Assembly: GCA_903927945.1 (NCBI GenBank)
Contig: CAIYOZ010000088.1
Coordinates: forward strand, 1 to 40,702
Length of the DNA: 40,702 bases
Source: an uncultured Bacteroidales bacterium
GTDB taxonomy: Bacteria > Bacteroidota > Bacteroidia > Bacteroidales > Paludibacteraceae
Reading direction: 5' to 3'
The notes beneath the pieces are model-generated. The model was given only the letters and a program-made list of their open reading frames with translations, did not search any database and was not told the DNA's origin. Made by a program: the position numbers and the translations under genes. Numbering within the stretch: position 1 is the stretch's first letter; the number at the start of each line of letters is the position of its first letter. This document shows positions 17,835 through 26,617 of this stretch, one piece after another.

Positions 17835-19190
17835 ATGTTTGATTTAATCATAATAGGAGGTGGTCCTGCGGGATATGTGGCAGCTGAACGTGCCGGTCAT
17901 AAAGGACTGAATGTTATTTTGTTCGAAAAGAAGAGCATGGGTGGCGTTTGCCTGAACGAAGGATGCATACCCACCAAAACGATGCTCTACAGTGCGAAAA
18001 CATACGAAAATGCCCTGCACGGTGATAAATATGGCGTATACGGCGAGAATATCCGTTTTGATTATGGAAAAATTGTAGCCCGCAAGAATAAAATAGTCCG
18101 CAAGCTGGTGGCCGGCGTGGAAAGTAAAATGAAACAACATCATGTTACGGTGGTGAAAGGTGAAGCCACTATTCTGGGACGAAGCACAAAAGGAGTTGAA
18201 GTAAGCTGCAACAATGAAACCTATGTCGGACTAAATTTACTGATATGTACAGGTTCCGAAGCATTTGTTCCACCCATTCCGGGACTGTCAGAAGCCGGCG
18301 ATATCATCCTGACCAACCGTGAAATTCTCGACTTGAAAGAACAACCCAAATCACTGGTGATTATCGGTGGCGGAGTTATCGGGATGGAGTTTGCCAGTTT
18401 GTACAATAGCCTGGAAACAAAGGTGACCGTCATTGAAATGCTTCCTGAAATTTTGGGAAACAACGATTTTGAGATATCTGCCATGCTTCGTGAAATTTAC
18501 GGTAAGAAAGGAATTGAATTCCATCTGAATGCCAAAGTGGTAAAAGTAGAAGGCAATAAAGTCATATTTGAAAAAGAGGGCAAGACAGAAACTATCGAAG
18601 GTGAAAAAATACTCGTCAGTGTAGGTCGTCGACCCATAACCAAAGGGTTCGGGCTAGAAAATCTGAACGTCGAGTTGTTTAAGGGCGGTATCAAGACGGA
18701 TGAAAAAATGCGTACCAACCTGCCGAATGTATTTGCGGCGGGAGATGTAACCGGATTCTCTTTGTTGGCTCATACTGCCAGCAGGGAAGGCGAAGTGGTG
18801 GTGAATAACCTCACAGGAAGAAGCGATATCATGCGGTATAATGCCATCCCCGGAGTCGTTTACACGAATCCTGAAGTGGCTGCGGTAGGTGAAACCGAAG
18901 AATCAGCCACAAAGAAAGGAATAGCTTATAAGGTGGCGAAACTACCTATGGCTTATGCCGGACGGTTTGTGGCAGAGAATGAAGGGGGAACCGGACTTTG
19001 CAAAGTGTTGATTGGCTCCACCTACAACGAAATAATTGGAGTGCATTTGCTGGGTAATCCGGCCAGTGAAATGATATACGGTGCCTGCATGGCCATTGAG
19101 CAGGAAATGACACTGACAGAAATGCAGGAAGTGGTATTTCCACATCCAACGGTAAGCGAAATTTTCAAAGAAACAATCTTTGCTTTTTAA
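17835..19190 (+). CDS. lpdA: Dihydrolipoyl dehydrogenase (E3)
   Basis: The 451-aa flavoprotein reoxidises dihydrolipoyl-E2 with NAD. Features: N-terminal FAD loop 'DLIIIGGGPAGYVAAERAG', redox-active disulfide 'GGVCLNEGCIPTK' (Cys about 41 and 46), the NAD loop 'SLVIIGGGVIGMEFASLYNS' (about 173-192), the second FAD motif 'LPNVFAAGDVTGFSLLAHTA' and the C-terminal His-Glu pair 'VVFPHPTVSEIFKETI'. All catalytic residues are present and length is normal. It lies between E2 and E1 genes, each gap filled with copies of the CCCCTTTAGGGG element. It should serve the complex encoded on both sides. Confidence 0.95.
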   Translation: MFDLIIIGGGPAGYVAAERAGHKGLNVILFEKKSMGGVCLNEGCIPTKTMLYSAKTYENALHGDKYGVYGENIRFDYGKIVARKNKIVRKLVAGVESKMKQHHVTVVKGEATILGRSTKGVEVSCNNETYVGLNLLICTGSEAFVPPIPGLSEAGDIILTNREILDLKEQPKSLVIIGGGVIGMEFASLYNSLETKVTVIEMLPEILGNNDFEISAMLREIYGKKGIEFHLNAKVVKVEGNKVIFEKEGKTETIEGEKILVSVGRRPITKGFGLENLNVELFKGGIKTDEKMRTNLPNVFAAGDVTGFSLLAHTASREGEVVVNNLTGRSDIMRYNAIPGVVYTNPEVAAVGETEESATKKGIAYKVAKLPMAYAGRFVAENEGGTGLCKVLIGSTYNEIIGVHLLGNPASEMIYGACMAIEQEMTLTEMQEVVFPHPTVSEIFKETIFAF

Positions 19191-19193
19191 AAA

Positions 19194-19218
19194 GGAACCC
19201 CTGGTCCCTAAACGGTAA
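19194..19218 (-). repeat. CCCCTTTAGGGG element, degenerate copy 3
   Basis: ggaacccctggtccctaaacggtaa, three bases after the lpd stop, is a decayed copy in the same orientation as copy 1; the second CCCC/GGGG arm is lost. Confidence 0.6.
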
Positions 19219-19280
19219 CCGGGATATGTTCGTTTACTACAGTTTAATCAATGAATAATAATTAATACTACTCCTCTTAC

Positions 19281-19304
19281 TCCCCTTTAGGGGTGGGGGT
19301 CATC
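19281..19304 (+). repeat. CCCCTTTAGGGG element, copy 4
   Basis: tcccctttaggggtgggggtcatc, inverted relative to copy 3. Confidence 0.8.
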
Positions 19305-19334
19305 TTAAATAAAGAATTAATACTAACTACTCTG

Positions 19335-19358
19335 ACTCCCTTTAGGGGTTGGGGATCA
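19335..19358 (+). repeat. CCCCTTTAGGGG element, copy 5
   Basis: actccctttaggggttggggatca, a direct repeat of copy 4, 20 bases before the E1 start. Confidence 0.8.
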
Positions 19359-19378
19359 TCTCTTAAATCATATACATA

Positions 19379-21838
19379 ATGCCAAAATTACAGCACATTG
19401 ATCCGGCAAATAAACGTAAACCGGGTTTTGTGGAATTCCTGCCAATTCCAGTCAATCAATATCAAAAAACCGTTAAAGACGAAAAAGGGAATTTCTCCAA
19501 CGAAGAATTCAAAGCCATTTATCATGACATGGTGTTGATCCGCGAGTTTGAAACCATGATCAACCTGATCAAGACTGTGGGAGCCTATAACGGGACCTCT
19601 TATAATCACCCGGGTCCGGCTCACTTATCCATTGGTCAGGAATCAGCAGCTGTTGGTATGGCCTGGACACTAACCGTGGATGACTTCATTTTTGGAAGTC
19701 ACCGAAGTCATGGAGAAATTCTGGCAAAGGGAATGAGTGCCATCCATCAATCGGACGATAAATACTTGTTGGATGTCATGGAAAGTTTTTTTGAAGGTGC
19801 TGTAGTGAATGTTGTAAAGAAAGACTTTAAGGGTACTACGAAAGATCTGGCCCGTCGGTTTTTAGTATATGGTACGTTGGCTGAGATATTTGCACGCGAA
19901 ACCGGATTTAACCGCGGATTAGGCGGATCAATGCATGCATTCTTTACTCCTTTCGGTGTATATCCGAATAATGCTATCGTAGGTGGATCGGGAGATATTG
20001 CAGTTGGTGCAGCACTTTATAAAAAAGTAAACCGTCAGAAAGGTCTGGTAGTTGCCAATATTGGTGATGCCTCTATGGCGTGCGGTCCTGTATGGGAAGG
20101 AATAACCTTTGCAGCCATGGATCAGTTCAAGAAACTCTGGCAAGGTGATATGAAGGGCGGATTACCTGTGATTATAAATATCATGAATAATCAGTACGGT
20201 ATGGGTGGTCAGACTTGTGGTGAAACCATGGGTTATGATGTCGCTGCACGTATTGGAGCCGGGGTAAATCCTGAACAAATGCATGCCGAACGGGTGGATG
20301 GATACAATCCGTTAGCCGTAATTGATGCCTACAAGCGCAAACGTAAAATTATAGAAGCAAAGAACGGTCCGGTGTTGTTGGACGTATTGACATACCGTTA
20401 TAGCGGACACAGCCCTTCGGATGCTTCATCCTATCGCTCAAAAGAAGAAGTTGAAGCCTGGGAAAAACATGATTGTATCGGTTCTTATGGAAAACAACTG
20501 ATGGATGCCGGTGAAGCAACTCAATCGGACCTGGATGGAATATGGATGGATGTGAAAGCATTGGTATATGACATGTTCCTGAAATCCATCGATGATGAAG
20601 TTTCGCCCCGCATGAGAAATGCCCAGATTATCGGCGACATGATGTTCTCAAATGGTTCGGTGGATTCACTATCGACTGCTACCCCGGATGTTCTGCTACC
20701 GTTAGCTGATAATTCACGGGTGAAGAAAATAGCTGCCAAGGAACGATTTGCATTTGATGCAGACGGGAAGCCATTCAGCAAAATGAAGCAATTTCAGCTC
20801 CGTGACGGCATCTTTGAAGCGATGATGGATCGATTCTACAAAGACGCATCGCTGGTTGCTTACGGCGAAGAAAACCGTGATTGGGGAGGAGCATTTGCCG
20901 TATATGGTGGCATGACTGAAGCCTTGCCTTATCACCGGTTGTTTAATTCGCCTATATCCGAAGCTTCCATTGTGGGAACTGCCATTGGGTATGCCATGTG
21001 TGGCGGACGGGTAGTTCCTGAAATCATGTATTGTGACTTCCTGGGACGTTGCGGTGACGAAGTATTCAATCAAATGCCTAAATGGCAGGCCATGAGTGGG
21101 AATGTGCTGAAAATGCCTATTACCCTGCGCGTTTCGGTAGGTTCCAAATACGGGGCGCAACATTCACAGGACTGGACCTCACTGGTAGCACAAATACCGG
21201 GTATCAAGGTTTGTTTCCCGGTGACTCCGTATGATGCAAAAGGATTGATGAATTCAGCGTTACAGGGAACAGACCCAGTGATCTATTTTGAAAGTCAACG
21301 TATCTACGAAATCGGAGAACAGTTCCACAAGGGTGGTGTTCCTGAAGGTTATTATGAAATTCCTTTCGGGGAACCCGATATTAAAAAAGAAGGAAAAGAC
21401 ATTACTTTCCTGACTGTAGGTCATACACTATATCCTGCGTTGCAGGCTGCTAAAGAACTGGAAGAGAAATATGGCATGTCGGCTGAAGTGATTGATGCCC
21501 GTTCGATGGTTCCGTTCAACTACGAACAAGTGGTTGAATCGGTAAAGAAAACAGGGAAAATAATCCTTGCCAGTGATGCCTGTACGCGTGGTTCATTCCT
21601 GAATGACATGGCGGCAAACATCAGCACGCTTTGTTTTGATTACCTGGATGCCCCAGTATGTGTGCTGGGATCACGCAACTGGATCACCCCGGCATTTGAA
21701 CTCGAAGATTCATTCTTCCCACAAGTAAGCTGGTTCCTGGATATGATCAACGAACGCATTCAACCGCTGGCTGGTTATATTTCAGGGCAGAACTTTACGG
21801 ATGCAGAGTTTATCAGAAGATCGAAATTAGGTGTCTAA
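19379..21838 (+). CDS. 2-oxo acid dehydrogenase E1, fused alpha and beta subunits
   Basis: The 819-aa thiamine-diphosphate enzyme decarboxylates a 2-oxo acid and acylates E2. The alpha half (about 45-430) has 'FGSHRSHGEILAKG', 'GFNRGLGGSMHAFF', 'VANIGDASMACGPVWEGI' and 'IINIMNNQYGMGGQ', and the loop 'YRYSGHSPSDASSYRSKEE'. The beta half (about 475-800) has 'LVAYGEENRDWGGAF', 'PISEASIVGTAIGYAMCGG' and 'VGSKYGAQHSQDW'. Two features differ from standard PDH E1: extra residues between the HRSHG loop and the GGSMH block, and about 13 extra residues between the GD and NN ends of the cofactor motif, where GDG reads GDA. Similar fused E1 proteins exist in Bacteroidota and Firmicutes. The true 2-oxo acid is not proven; pyruvate is the simplest guess. 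Confidence 0.9.
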   Translation: MPKLQHIDPANKRKPGFVEFLPIPVNQYQKTVKDEKGNFSNEEFKAIYHDMVLIREFETMINLIKTVGAYNGTSYNHPGPAHLSIGQESAAVGMAWTLTVDDFIFGSHRSHGEILAKGMSAIHQSDDKYLLDVMESFFEGAVVNVVKKDFKGTTKDLARRFLVYGTLAEIFARETGFNRGLGGSMHAFFTPFGVYPNNAIVGGSGDIAVGAALYKKVNRQKGLVVANIGDASMACGPVWEGITFAAMDQFKKLWQGDMKGGLPVIINIMNNQYGMGGQTCGETMGYDVAARIGAGVNPEQMHAERVDGYNPLAVIDAYKRKRKIIEAKNGPVLLDVLTYRYSGHSPSDASSYRSKEEVEAWEKHDCIGSYGKQLMDAGEATQSDLDGIWMDVKALVYDMFLKSIDDEVSPRMRNAQIIGDMMFSNGSVDSLSTATPDVLLPLADNSRVKKIAAKERFAFDADGKPFSKMKQFQLRDGIFEAMMDRFYKDASLVAYGEENRDWGGAFAVYGGMTEALPYHRLFNSPISEASIVGTAIGYAMCGGRVVPEIMYCDFLGRCGDEVFNQMPKWQAMSGNVLKMPITLRVSVGSKYGAQHSQDWTSLVAQIPGIKVCFPVTPYDAKGLMNSALQGTDPVIYFESQRIYEIGEQFHKGGVPEGYYEIPFGEPDIKKEGKDITFLTVGHTLYPALQAAKELEEKYGMSAEVIDARSMVPFNYEQVVESVKKTGKIILASDACTRGSFLNDMAANISTLCFDYLDAPVCVLGSRNWITPAFELEDSFFPQVSWFLDMINERIQPLAGYISGQNFTDAEFIRRSKLGV

Positions 21839-21846
21839 CAATTTTT

Positions 21847-21884
21847 AAAACAAGGTGTGGAGATTATTCTACGCCTTGTTTTTA
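21847..21884 (+). terminator. Hairpin between E1 and the PHP gene
   Basis: aaaacaaggtgtgg...acgccttgttttt forms a stem of about 12 bp with a G-U or mismatch near the loop and ends in a T run, nine bases after the E1 stop. It is a good intrinsic terminator shape inside an apparent operon, so it may end or weaken transcription into the downstream genes. Confidence 0.7.
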
Positions 21885-21905
21885 AAAATAACTTTAGTAA
21901 GTCAA

Positions 21906-23069
21906 ATGAAAATTATAAAAGTAAACGCCCACCTGCATACCCCTTATTCATTCAGTGCCTTCAAGGATGTAAATCAGGCACTCGACATGGCCGTTGCCGA
22001 AGGTGTAAAAGTGGTGGGAATAAATGATTTCTATACCACTGACGGTTATCAGGCATGGTCGACAGGTTGCAAAGAACGTGGTTTGTTTCCATTGTACAAT
22101 ATTGAGTTTATCAGCCTGAATGAAGCTGATCAAAAAGCAGGATTACGGGTGAATGACCCGGGGAATCCGGGACGCACCTACCTGAGTGGAAAAGGACTTT
22201 CGAATCCATTTGTATTGGCAGAACCATTTGCCACCCAATTAGCGGATGTCCGTGCCGAAGCAAACGCACAGGTTGAAGCCATGTGTGGTAAGGTAAATGA
22301 AATTCTGGAAGCTAACAATGCCGGTTTTATACTTGATTTTGATTGGATAAAAGAGGGCCTTACAAAAGGTTCAATACGCGAAAGGCACCTGGCCAAAGCA
22401 CTGCGTCTGAAAGTATATGAGGCTTGTGGAAACGACGAAATTAAGATTCAGGAGCTATTTGCAAAATTATTCTCAGGAAAAGAACTTAAATCGTTGGTTT
22501 CGGATATTGCAGGTGTCGAAAATGAAATCCGTGGTAATCTGTTGAAAGCATGTGGTGGAGCATTCGTTCCGGAAGACCCTAAAGCATTTTTGCCCATGCA
22601 AACTGTTTGCGATATTATTATAGCAGCCGGCGGCATACCCACCTATCCATTCCTGGCAGATGATGCAAAAGGGGGATATACTGATTTCGAAAACGATCTG
22701 GAACGTGTAGCAAAACAGCTCACCGAACGTGGTTTTCATTCGGTAGAATTTATTACTACACGCAACAATGTAGAATTACTTGAAAAATATGCTTCCTATT
22801 TGCATGATCAGGGTTTTGTAGTTACCTTTGGAAGTGAACATAATACTCCTGCCATGGAACCGTTAGAGCTTTTTGCCAGAAACAATGTTTCTTTAACCGA
22901 AAAACTCTTGAAAATCAATTATGAAGGTGCTTGTGTTATTGCCACCCATCAATTTTTTGTTGCACAGGGATATGTTGGTTATGTGGACGAGCGAGGAATT
23001 GCTGACCGTTCAAAACGCGCTGCATTTATCAAATTGGGTGATCAGCTGATCAGCCAAATAAAAGGGTAA
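21906..23069 (+). CDS. PHP-domain metal-dependent hydrolase, function unknown
   Basis: The track start at 21855 falls in the terminator hairpin; the ATG at 21906 begins 'MKIIKVNAHLHTPYSFSAF' and gives 387 aa. Metal ligands of the PHP fold can be followed: 'HLHTPYS' near the N-terminus, 'VVGINDFYTTDG', 'LYNIEFISL' and 'TFGSEHNTPAMEP' near the C-terminus. No polymerase or histidinol phosphatase domain is attached and no signal peptide is seen. The rhaEW-like gene follows after 22 bases, so the two are very likely co-transcribed. PHP proteins are often phosphatases or phosphoesterases; a sugar-phosphate or phosphorylated by-product is a possible substrate. I cannot assign a reaction. Confidence 0.75.
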   Translation: MKIIKVNAHLHTPYSFSAFKDVNQALDMAVAEGVKVVGINDFYTTDGYQAWSTGCKERGLFPLYNIEFISLNEADQKAGLRVNDPGNPGRTYLSGKGLSNPFVLAEPFATQLADVRAEANAQVEAMCGKVNEILEANNAGFILDFDWIKEGLTKGSIRERHLAKALRLKVYEACGNDEIKIQELFAKLFSGKELKSLVSDIAGVENEIRGNLLKACGGAFVPEDPKAFLPMQTVCDIIIAAGGIPTYPFLADDAKGGYTDFENDLERVAKQLTERGFHSVEFITTRNNVELLEKYASYLHDQGFVVTFGSEHNTPAMEPLELFARNNVSLTEKLLKINYEGACVIATHQFFVAQGYVGYVDERGIADRSKRAAFIKLGDQLISQIKG

Positions 23070-23091
23070 GAATTTATAGTAACTTGATCAA

Positions 23092-25050
23092 ATGAAAAAT
23101 CTACAAGATTTAATCGAAATATCACAGTTTTATGGTCGTGACAGTCGCTTTGTCATTGCTGGGGGTGGTAATACATCCTACAAAAATGCAGAGAAGATCT
23201 GGGTGAAAGCCAGTGGTTCATCGCTAGCTACTATTACCGAGGATGGATTTGCAGTGCTGGATAGAGGTAAACTAAATCTCATGTCATCCAAAACGTACAG
23301 CATCGATACTGCTGAACGTGAAGAGGAGGTGAAAAATGACCTTGCAGAAGCGACCCTCTCTAAAGGAAAACGTCCATCTGTGGAGACTTCGATGCACAAT
23401 GCCATCGACTTCTCATTCGTTGTGCATTTACATCCGACAATAGTCAATGGATTGATGTGTGCACAAAATGCCGAAAGTGAATTGAAGAGATTGTTTGGAT
23501 CGAATGCTTTGTATATTCCGTATACCGATCCGGGTTATGTGCTGTTCAAAAAAGTGGAAGAAGCCATTCAAGCCTCCCGTGCGGAAGACGGTGCAGAGCC
23601 TGCTGTGATCTGGTTGCAGAACCACGGTATATTTGTAGGTGCCAATAGCATTGAAGAGATCAAAGTGCTTTATGCAAAGATGTTTGAGACTCTTGAAAAA
23701 GCAATCAAATATCCCGTGCCAACTGAAGACCGGACAACGTGTTCTTGCACAGAACAAATACTCCCGGGTATTCGAATGATGCTTTCCAAAGAAGGTTTGA
23801 AAACATTGAAAGTCCGCAAGAATACACTGATTAAACACTTTTACGACAGCATTGAAAATCAGGCAAAGATTGCCAAACCTTTCAGTCCGGACGCTATCGT
23901 ATACTGTAAGTCAAATTATATATTCCTCAACGAAGAACAACCTGAAATTGTCTTAGCTGAAGCTGAGAAAGCAATTTCTGCTTTTACATCCAAATACGGC
24001 TATCAACCCAAAATGTTTTTGTTGAAAGGTATCGGGATGGTGGCTGCCGGTGATAATGCCGGCCAATGCGACATTCTACTTGATGTATTCGAGGATGCCA
24101 TGAAGATTGCTTATCTGTCTGAATCATTTGGTGGTGCACATCCTATGACACGGGAGCAAATCGACTTTATCGATAATTGGGAAGTAGAAAACTATCGTCG
24201 GAGTGTAGCAGCCGGAACAACGATTGGTCGTGCTGAAAATAAAAATATAATTGTCACCGGTGCTGCACAAGGATTTGGAGAAGGTATTGCCCGCTGTTTG
24301 ATGGAAGAAGGAGCTAATATTGTGGTTGCTGATATGAACGAAGCTGTTGGGTTGGCTACCGTAGAACGCTTTAACAGCCTGGCAAAAAGTAATCGCGCCA
24401 TTTTTGTGAAGACGAATGTCAGTGAAATAAAGAGCCTTGAAAACCTGATACATCAAACCATTTGTAACTTTGGTGCCATTGATAGTTTTATCAGCAACGC
24501 AGGTGTACTGCGTGCCGGTGGATTGGAAGACATGACTCCAGAGGACTTTGATTTCGTAACTAAAATAAACTATAATGCTTATTTTTATTGTACCAAAGTC
24601 GTAAGTCGTGTAATGAAGTTACAGACAAAGTATGCCCCGGAATATTATGCAGATATCATTCAGATTAATTCTAAGTCGGGCCTTCGGGGAAGTAAAGCTA
24701 ACTTTGCGTATGCCGGAGGCAAATTCGGAGGAATAGGCCTTACTCAATCTTTTGCATTGGAACTGGCACCATTCCGTATCAAAGTAAACTCCATTTGTCC
24801 GGGTAATTTCTATGATGGCCCGCTATGGAGTGATCCTGTGAACGGACTATTTGTTCAATATCTGAATGCTGGAAAAGTTCCCGGTGCTAAAACAGTGGAT
24901 GATGTAAAAGATTTTTACCTGGCACAGGTCCCTATGAGAAAAGGGTGTTCTCCCGAGGATGTAACTAAGGGAGCGTTATACCTTATGGAACAATGTGGTG
25001 AAACAGGACAGGCATTACCCATTACCGGCGGGCAGGTGATGCTTAATTGA
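23092..25050 (+). CDS. rhaEW: Bifunctional rhamnulose-1-phosphate aldolase / short-chain dehydrogenase
   Basis: The 652-aa fusion has an N-terminal class II aldolase domain (1 to about 370) and a short-chain dehydrogenase domain (about 385-652). Aldolase markers are 'IAGGGNTSYKNAEKIWVKAS', 'PSVETSMHNAIDFSFVVHLH' (acid Glu, metal His-x-His) and 'IWLQNHGIFVGA' (third His). Dehydrogenase markers are the cofactor loop 'IIVTGAAQGFGEGIARCL', 'SFISNAGVLRAGG', Ser in 'IQINSKSGLRG' and the 'YAGGK' catalytic pair. Known RhaEW proteins cleave L-rhamnulose-1-phosphate to DHAP and L-lactaldehyde and oxidise lactaldehyde to lactate. Position between rhaB and the other rhamnose genes supports this. Its TGA stop overlaps the edge of a CCCCTTTAGGGG element. 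Confidence 0.9.
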   Translation: MKNLQDLIEISQFYGRDSRFVIAGGGNTSYKNAEKIWVKASGSSLATITEDGFAVLDRGKLNLMSSKTYSIDTAEREEEVKNDLAEATLSKGKRPSVETSMHNAIDFSFVVHLHPTIVNGLMCAQNAESELKRLFGSNALYIPYTDPGYVLFKKVEEAIQASRAEDGAEPAVIWLQNHGIFVGANSIEEIKVLYAKMFETLEKAIKYPVPTEDRTTCSCTEQILPGIRMMLSKEGLKTLKVRKNTLIKHFYDSIENQAKIAKPFSPDAIVYCKSNYIFLNEEQPEIVLAEAEKAISAFTSKYGYQPKMFLLKGIGMVAAGDNAGQCDILLDVFEDAMKIAYLSESFGGAHPMTREQIDFIDNWEVENYRRSVAAGTTIGRAENKNIIVTGAAQGFGEGIARCLMEEGANIVVADMNEAVGLATVERFNSLAKSNRAIFVKTNVSEIKSLENLIHQTICNFGAIDSFISNAGVLRAGGLEDMTPEDFDFVTKINYNAYFYCTKVVSRVMKLQTKYAPEYYADIIQINSKSGLRGSKANFAYAGGKFGGIGLTQSFALELAPFRIKVNSICPGNFYDGPLWSDPVNGLFVQYLNAGKVPGAKTVDDVKDFYLAQVPMRKGCSPEDVTKGALYLMEQCGETGQALPITGGQVMLN

Positions 25051-25071
25051 CCCCTAACCCCTAAAGGGGAA
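25049..25071 (-). repeat. CCCCTTTAGGGG element, copy 6
   Basis: gacccctaacccctaaaggggaa overlaps the last two bases of the rhaEW stop codon. It is the inverted partner of copy 7, 81 bases on. Confidence 0.85.
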
Positions 25072-25152
25072 TTGGAAAGTCATTAATAATAAGAGAATTA
25101 AATACTATTTAAAAAACCATCTAATAAGTTCTTAGAATCTAAACTAACTTAG

Positions 25153-25174
25153 TTCCCCTTTAGGGGTTGGGGTC
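25153..25174 (+). repeat. CCCCTTTAGGGG element, copy 7
   Basis: ttcccctttaggggttggggtc ends 11 bases before the next ATG. Its reverse complement matches copy 6 at all but one position of the shared core. Confidence 0.85.
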
Positions 25175-25185
25175 AATTTATATAT

Positions 25186-26463
25186 ATGAAAACAAAAGCA
25201 GTACGTCTCTATGGTAAAAAAGACCTTCGGTTGGAAGAGTTTGAATTACCTCAAATTAAAGACAATGAAATATTAGCTAAAGTTGTTTCAGATTCCTTGT
25301 GCATGTCATCGTATAAAGCGGCAAGCCAGGGGACCGATCATAAGCGGATTCCAAATGATGTGGAAGAAAACCCAATCATTATTGGCCACGAATTTGCAGG
25401 AGAATTAATTGAAGTCGGTGCTAAATGGACCCATAAGTTTAAAGCAGGAGATAAATTTTCCATTCAACCGGCATTGAATTATGAAGGTGGTCCGGTAGGA
25501 GTATTGAGTGCCCCTGGGTACAGCTATCACCATATTGGAGGGGATGCCACCTATGTGATTATTCCCAATGAAGTGATGGAACGTGACTGCCTGCTGGCCT
25601 ATCAGGGTGAAGGATTTTATCCGGCATCTCTGGCAGAACCTCTTTCTTGTGTGATTGGGGCCATGCATGCCAATTATCACATTACTCCGGGAAGTTATAT
25701 CCACAAAATGGATATTGTGGAGGATGGGAAAATGGCAATTCTGGCAGGAGTAGGCCCTATGGGATTAGCAGCCATCAATTATGTATTACGACGTGAGGAT
25801 CGTCACCCATCACTGTGCGTGGTGACAGACGTTGATCAAACCCGTCTTGACCGTGCAGCAACGTTGTATACGGTAGAATTTGCAGCTTCAAAGGGCATAG
25901 ACCTTCGATATATCAATACATCCACCATGCAGAACCCGGTGGCGGAACTAAAAGAAATGACAGGTGGTAACGGATACGACGATGTATTTGTTTTCGCACC
26001 GGTAAAACAGGTTGTTGAACAGGCTGATGCCATATTGGCTTTCGATGGTTGCCTGAACTTCTTTGCCGGTCCAGGTGACCCGAATTTCAGTGCCTCATTT
26101 AATTTCTATAACGTACATTACGGTTATACACATGTGGCAGGAACCAGCGGTGGGAATAATGACGATATGGTGGAAGCCCTTGATTTGATGAGTAAGGGAC
26201 TCGACCCTGCCGGCTTGATAACCCATATTGGAGGGTTGAACTCCGTGATTAAAGCAACAAATCACCTGCCTGAAATACCGGGAGGTAAGAAACTCATTTA
26301 TACACATGTCGAAATGCCATTGACACCCATTGCAGACTTTGCTAAATTAGGAGAATTAAATCCTGTTTACAAACAACTGTCAATGATTTGTGACCGGAAT
26401 AAAGGTCTCTGGAGCGTGGAAGCGGAGGCTTTTCTACTTGAGAATGGTGATAAGTTGATTTAG
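25186..26463 (+). CDS. Zinc-binding dehydrogenase, L-sorbose-1-phosphate-reductase-like
   Basis: The 425-aa protein is a medium-chain dehydrogenase. Its N-terminal half has the catalytic-zinc ligands Cys in 'VSDSLCMSSYKAASQG' and His-Glu in 'PIIIGHEFAGELIEVG'; the nucleotide domain has 'MAILAGVGPMGLAAINYVL'. The opening 'MKTKAVRLYGKKDLRLEEFE' and the overall length, longer than ordinary alcohol dehydrogenases, recall SorE, which reduces L-sorbose-1-phosphate to glucitol-6-phosphate. In this operon a ketose-1-phosphate such as rhamnulose-1-phosphate, or the product of the neighbouring double aldolase, could be the substrate; this is inference. The last residues 'DKLI' and the TAG are the first unit of a TTGATTTAG minisatellite. 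Confidence 0.8.
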   Translation: MKTKAVRLYGKKDLRLEEFELPQIKDNEILAKVVSDSLCMSSYKAASQGTDHKRIPNDVEENPIIIGHEFAGELIEVGAKWTHKFKAGDKFSIQPALNYEGGPVGVLSAPGYSYHHIGGDATYVIIPNEVMERDCLLAYQGEGFYPASLAEPLSCVIGAMHANYHITPGSYIHKMDIVEDGKMAILAGVGPMGLAAINYVLRREDRHPSLCVVTDVDQTRLDRAATLYTVEFAASKGIDLRYINTSTMQNPVAELKEMTGGNGYDDVFVFAPVKQVVEQADAILAFDGCLNFFAGPGDPNFSASFNFYNVHYGYTHVAGTSGGNNDDMVEALDLMSKGLDPAGLITHIGGLNSVIKATNHLPEIPGGKKLIYTHVEMPLTPIADFAKLGELNPVYKQLSMICDRNKGLWSVEAEAFLLENGDKLI

Positions 26464-26506
26464 TTGATTTAGTTGATTAGTTGATTAAGTTGATTGGTTA
26501 ATAGGT
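26453..26506 (-). repeat. TTGATTAAG minisatellite at the 3' end of the dehydrogenase gene
   Basis: Units agttgattt/agttgatta/agttgattgg repeat about six times. The first units supply the final codons and the stop of the upstream gene. Complementary strand matches the AATCAACC arrays elsewhere. Confidence 0.85.
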
Positions 26507-26512
26507 TGCGCT

Positions 26513-26535
26513 GCCCCAAGCCCCTGAAGGGGATG
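26513..26535 (-). repeat. CCCCTTTAGGGG element, degenerate copy 8
   Basis: gccccaagcccctgaaggggatg, a lone diverged copy right after the minisatellite. Confidence 0.65.
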
Positions 26536-26617
26536 TTAAGAGTGGGGTATGCTGAGATTCATGGTTTTTGTACATTAAGTTGACTGGTAAATTGAGTTGA
26601 AGCAGTTGGTGAAATAG

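Larger units (their letters stand above)
19259..19370 (+). repeat. Tandem duplication of about 55 bp upstream of E1
   Basis: Two diverged units, each running aattaatacta...ccctttagggg...gggg(g)tcatct...taaat, sit head to tail. Each contains one CCCCTTTAGGGG element. Confidence 0.75.

Noticed and set aside
20714-21163. 149-aa ORF on the - strand inside E1
   Set aside because: Shadow of a conserved coding region; no motif and no start context.
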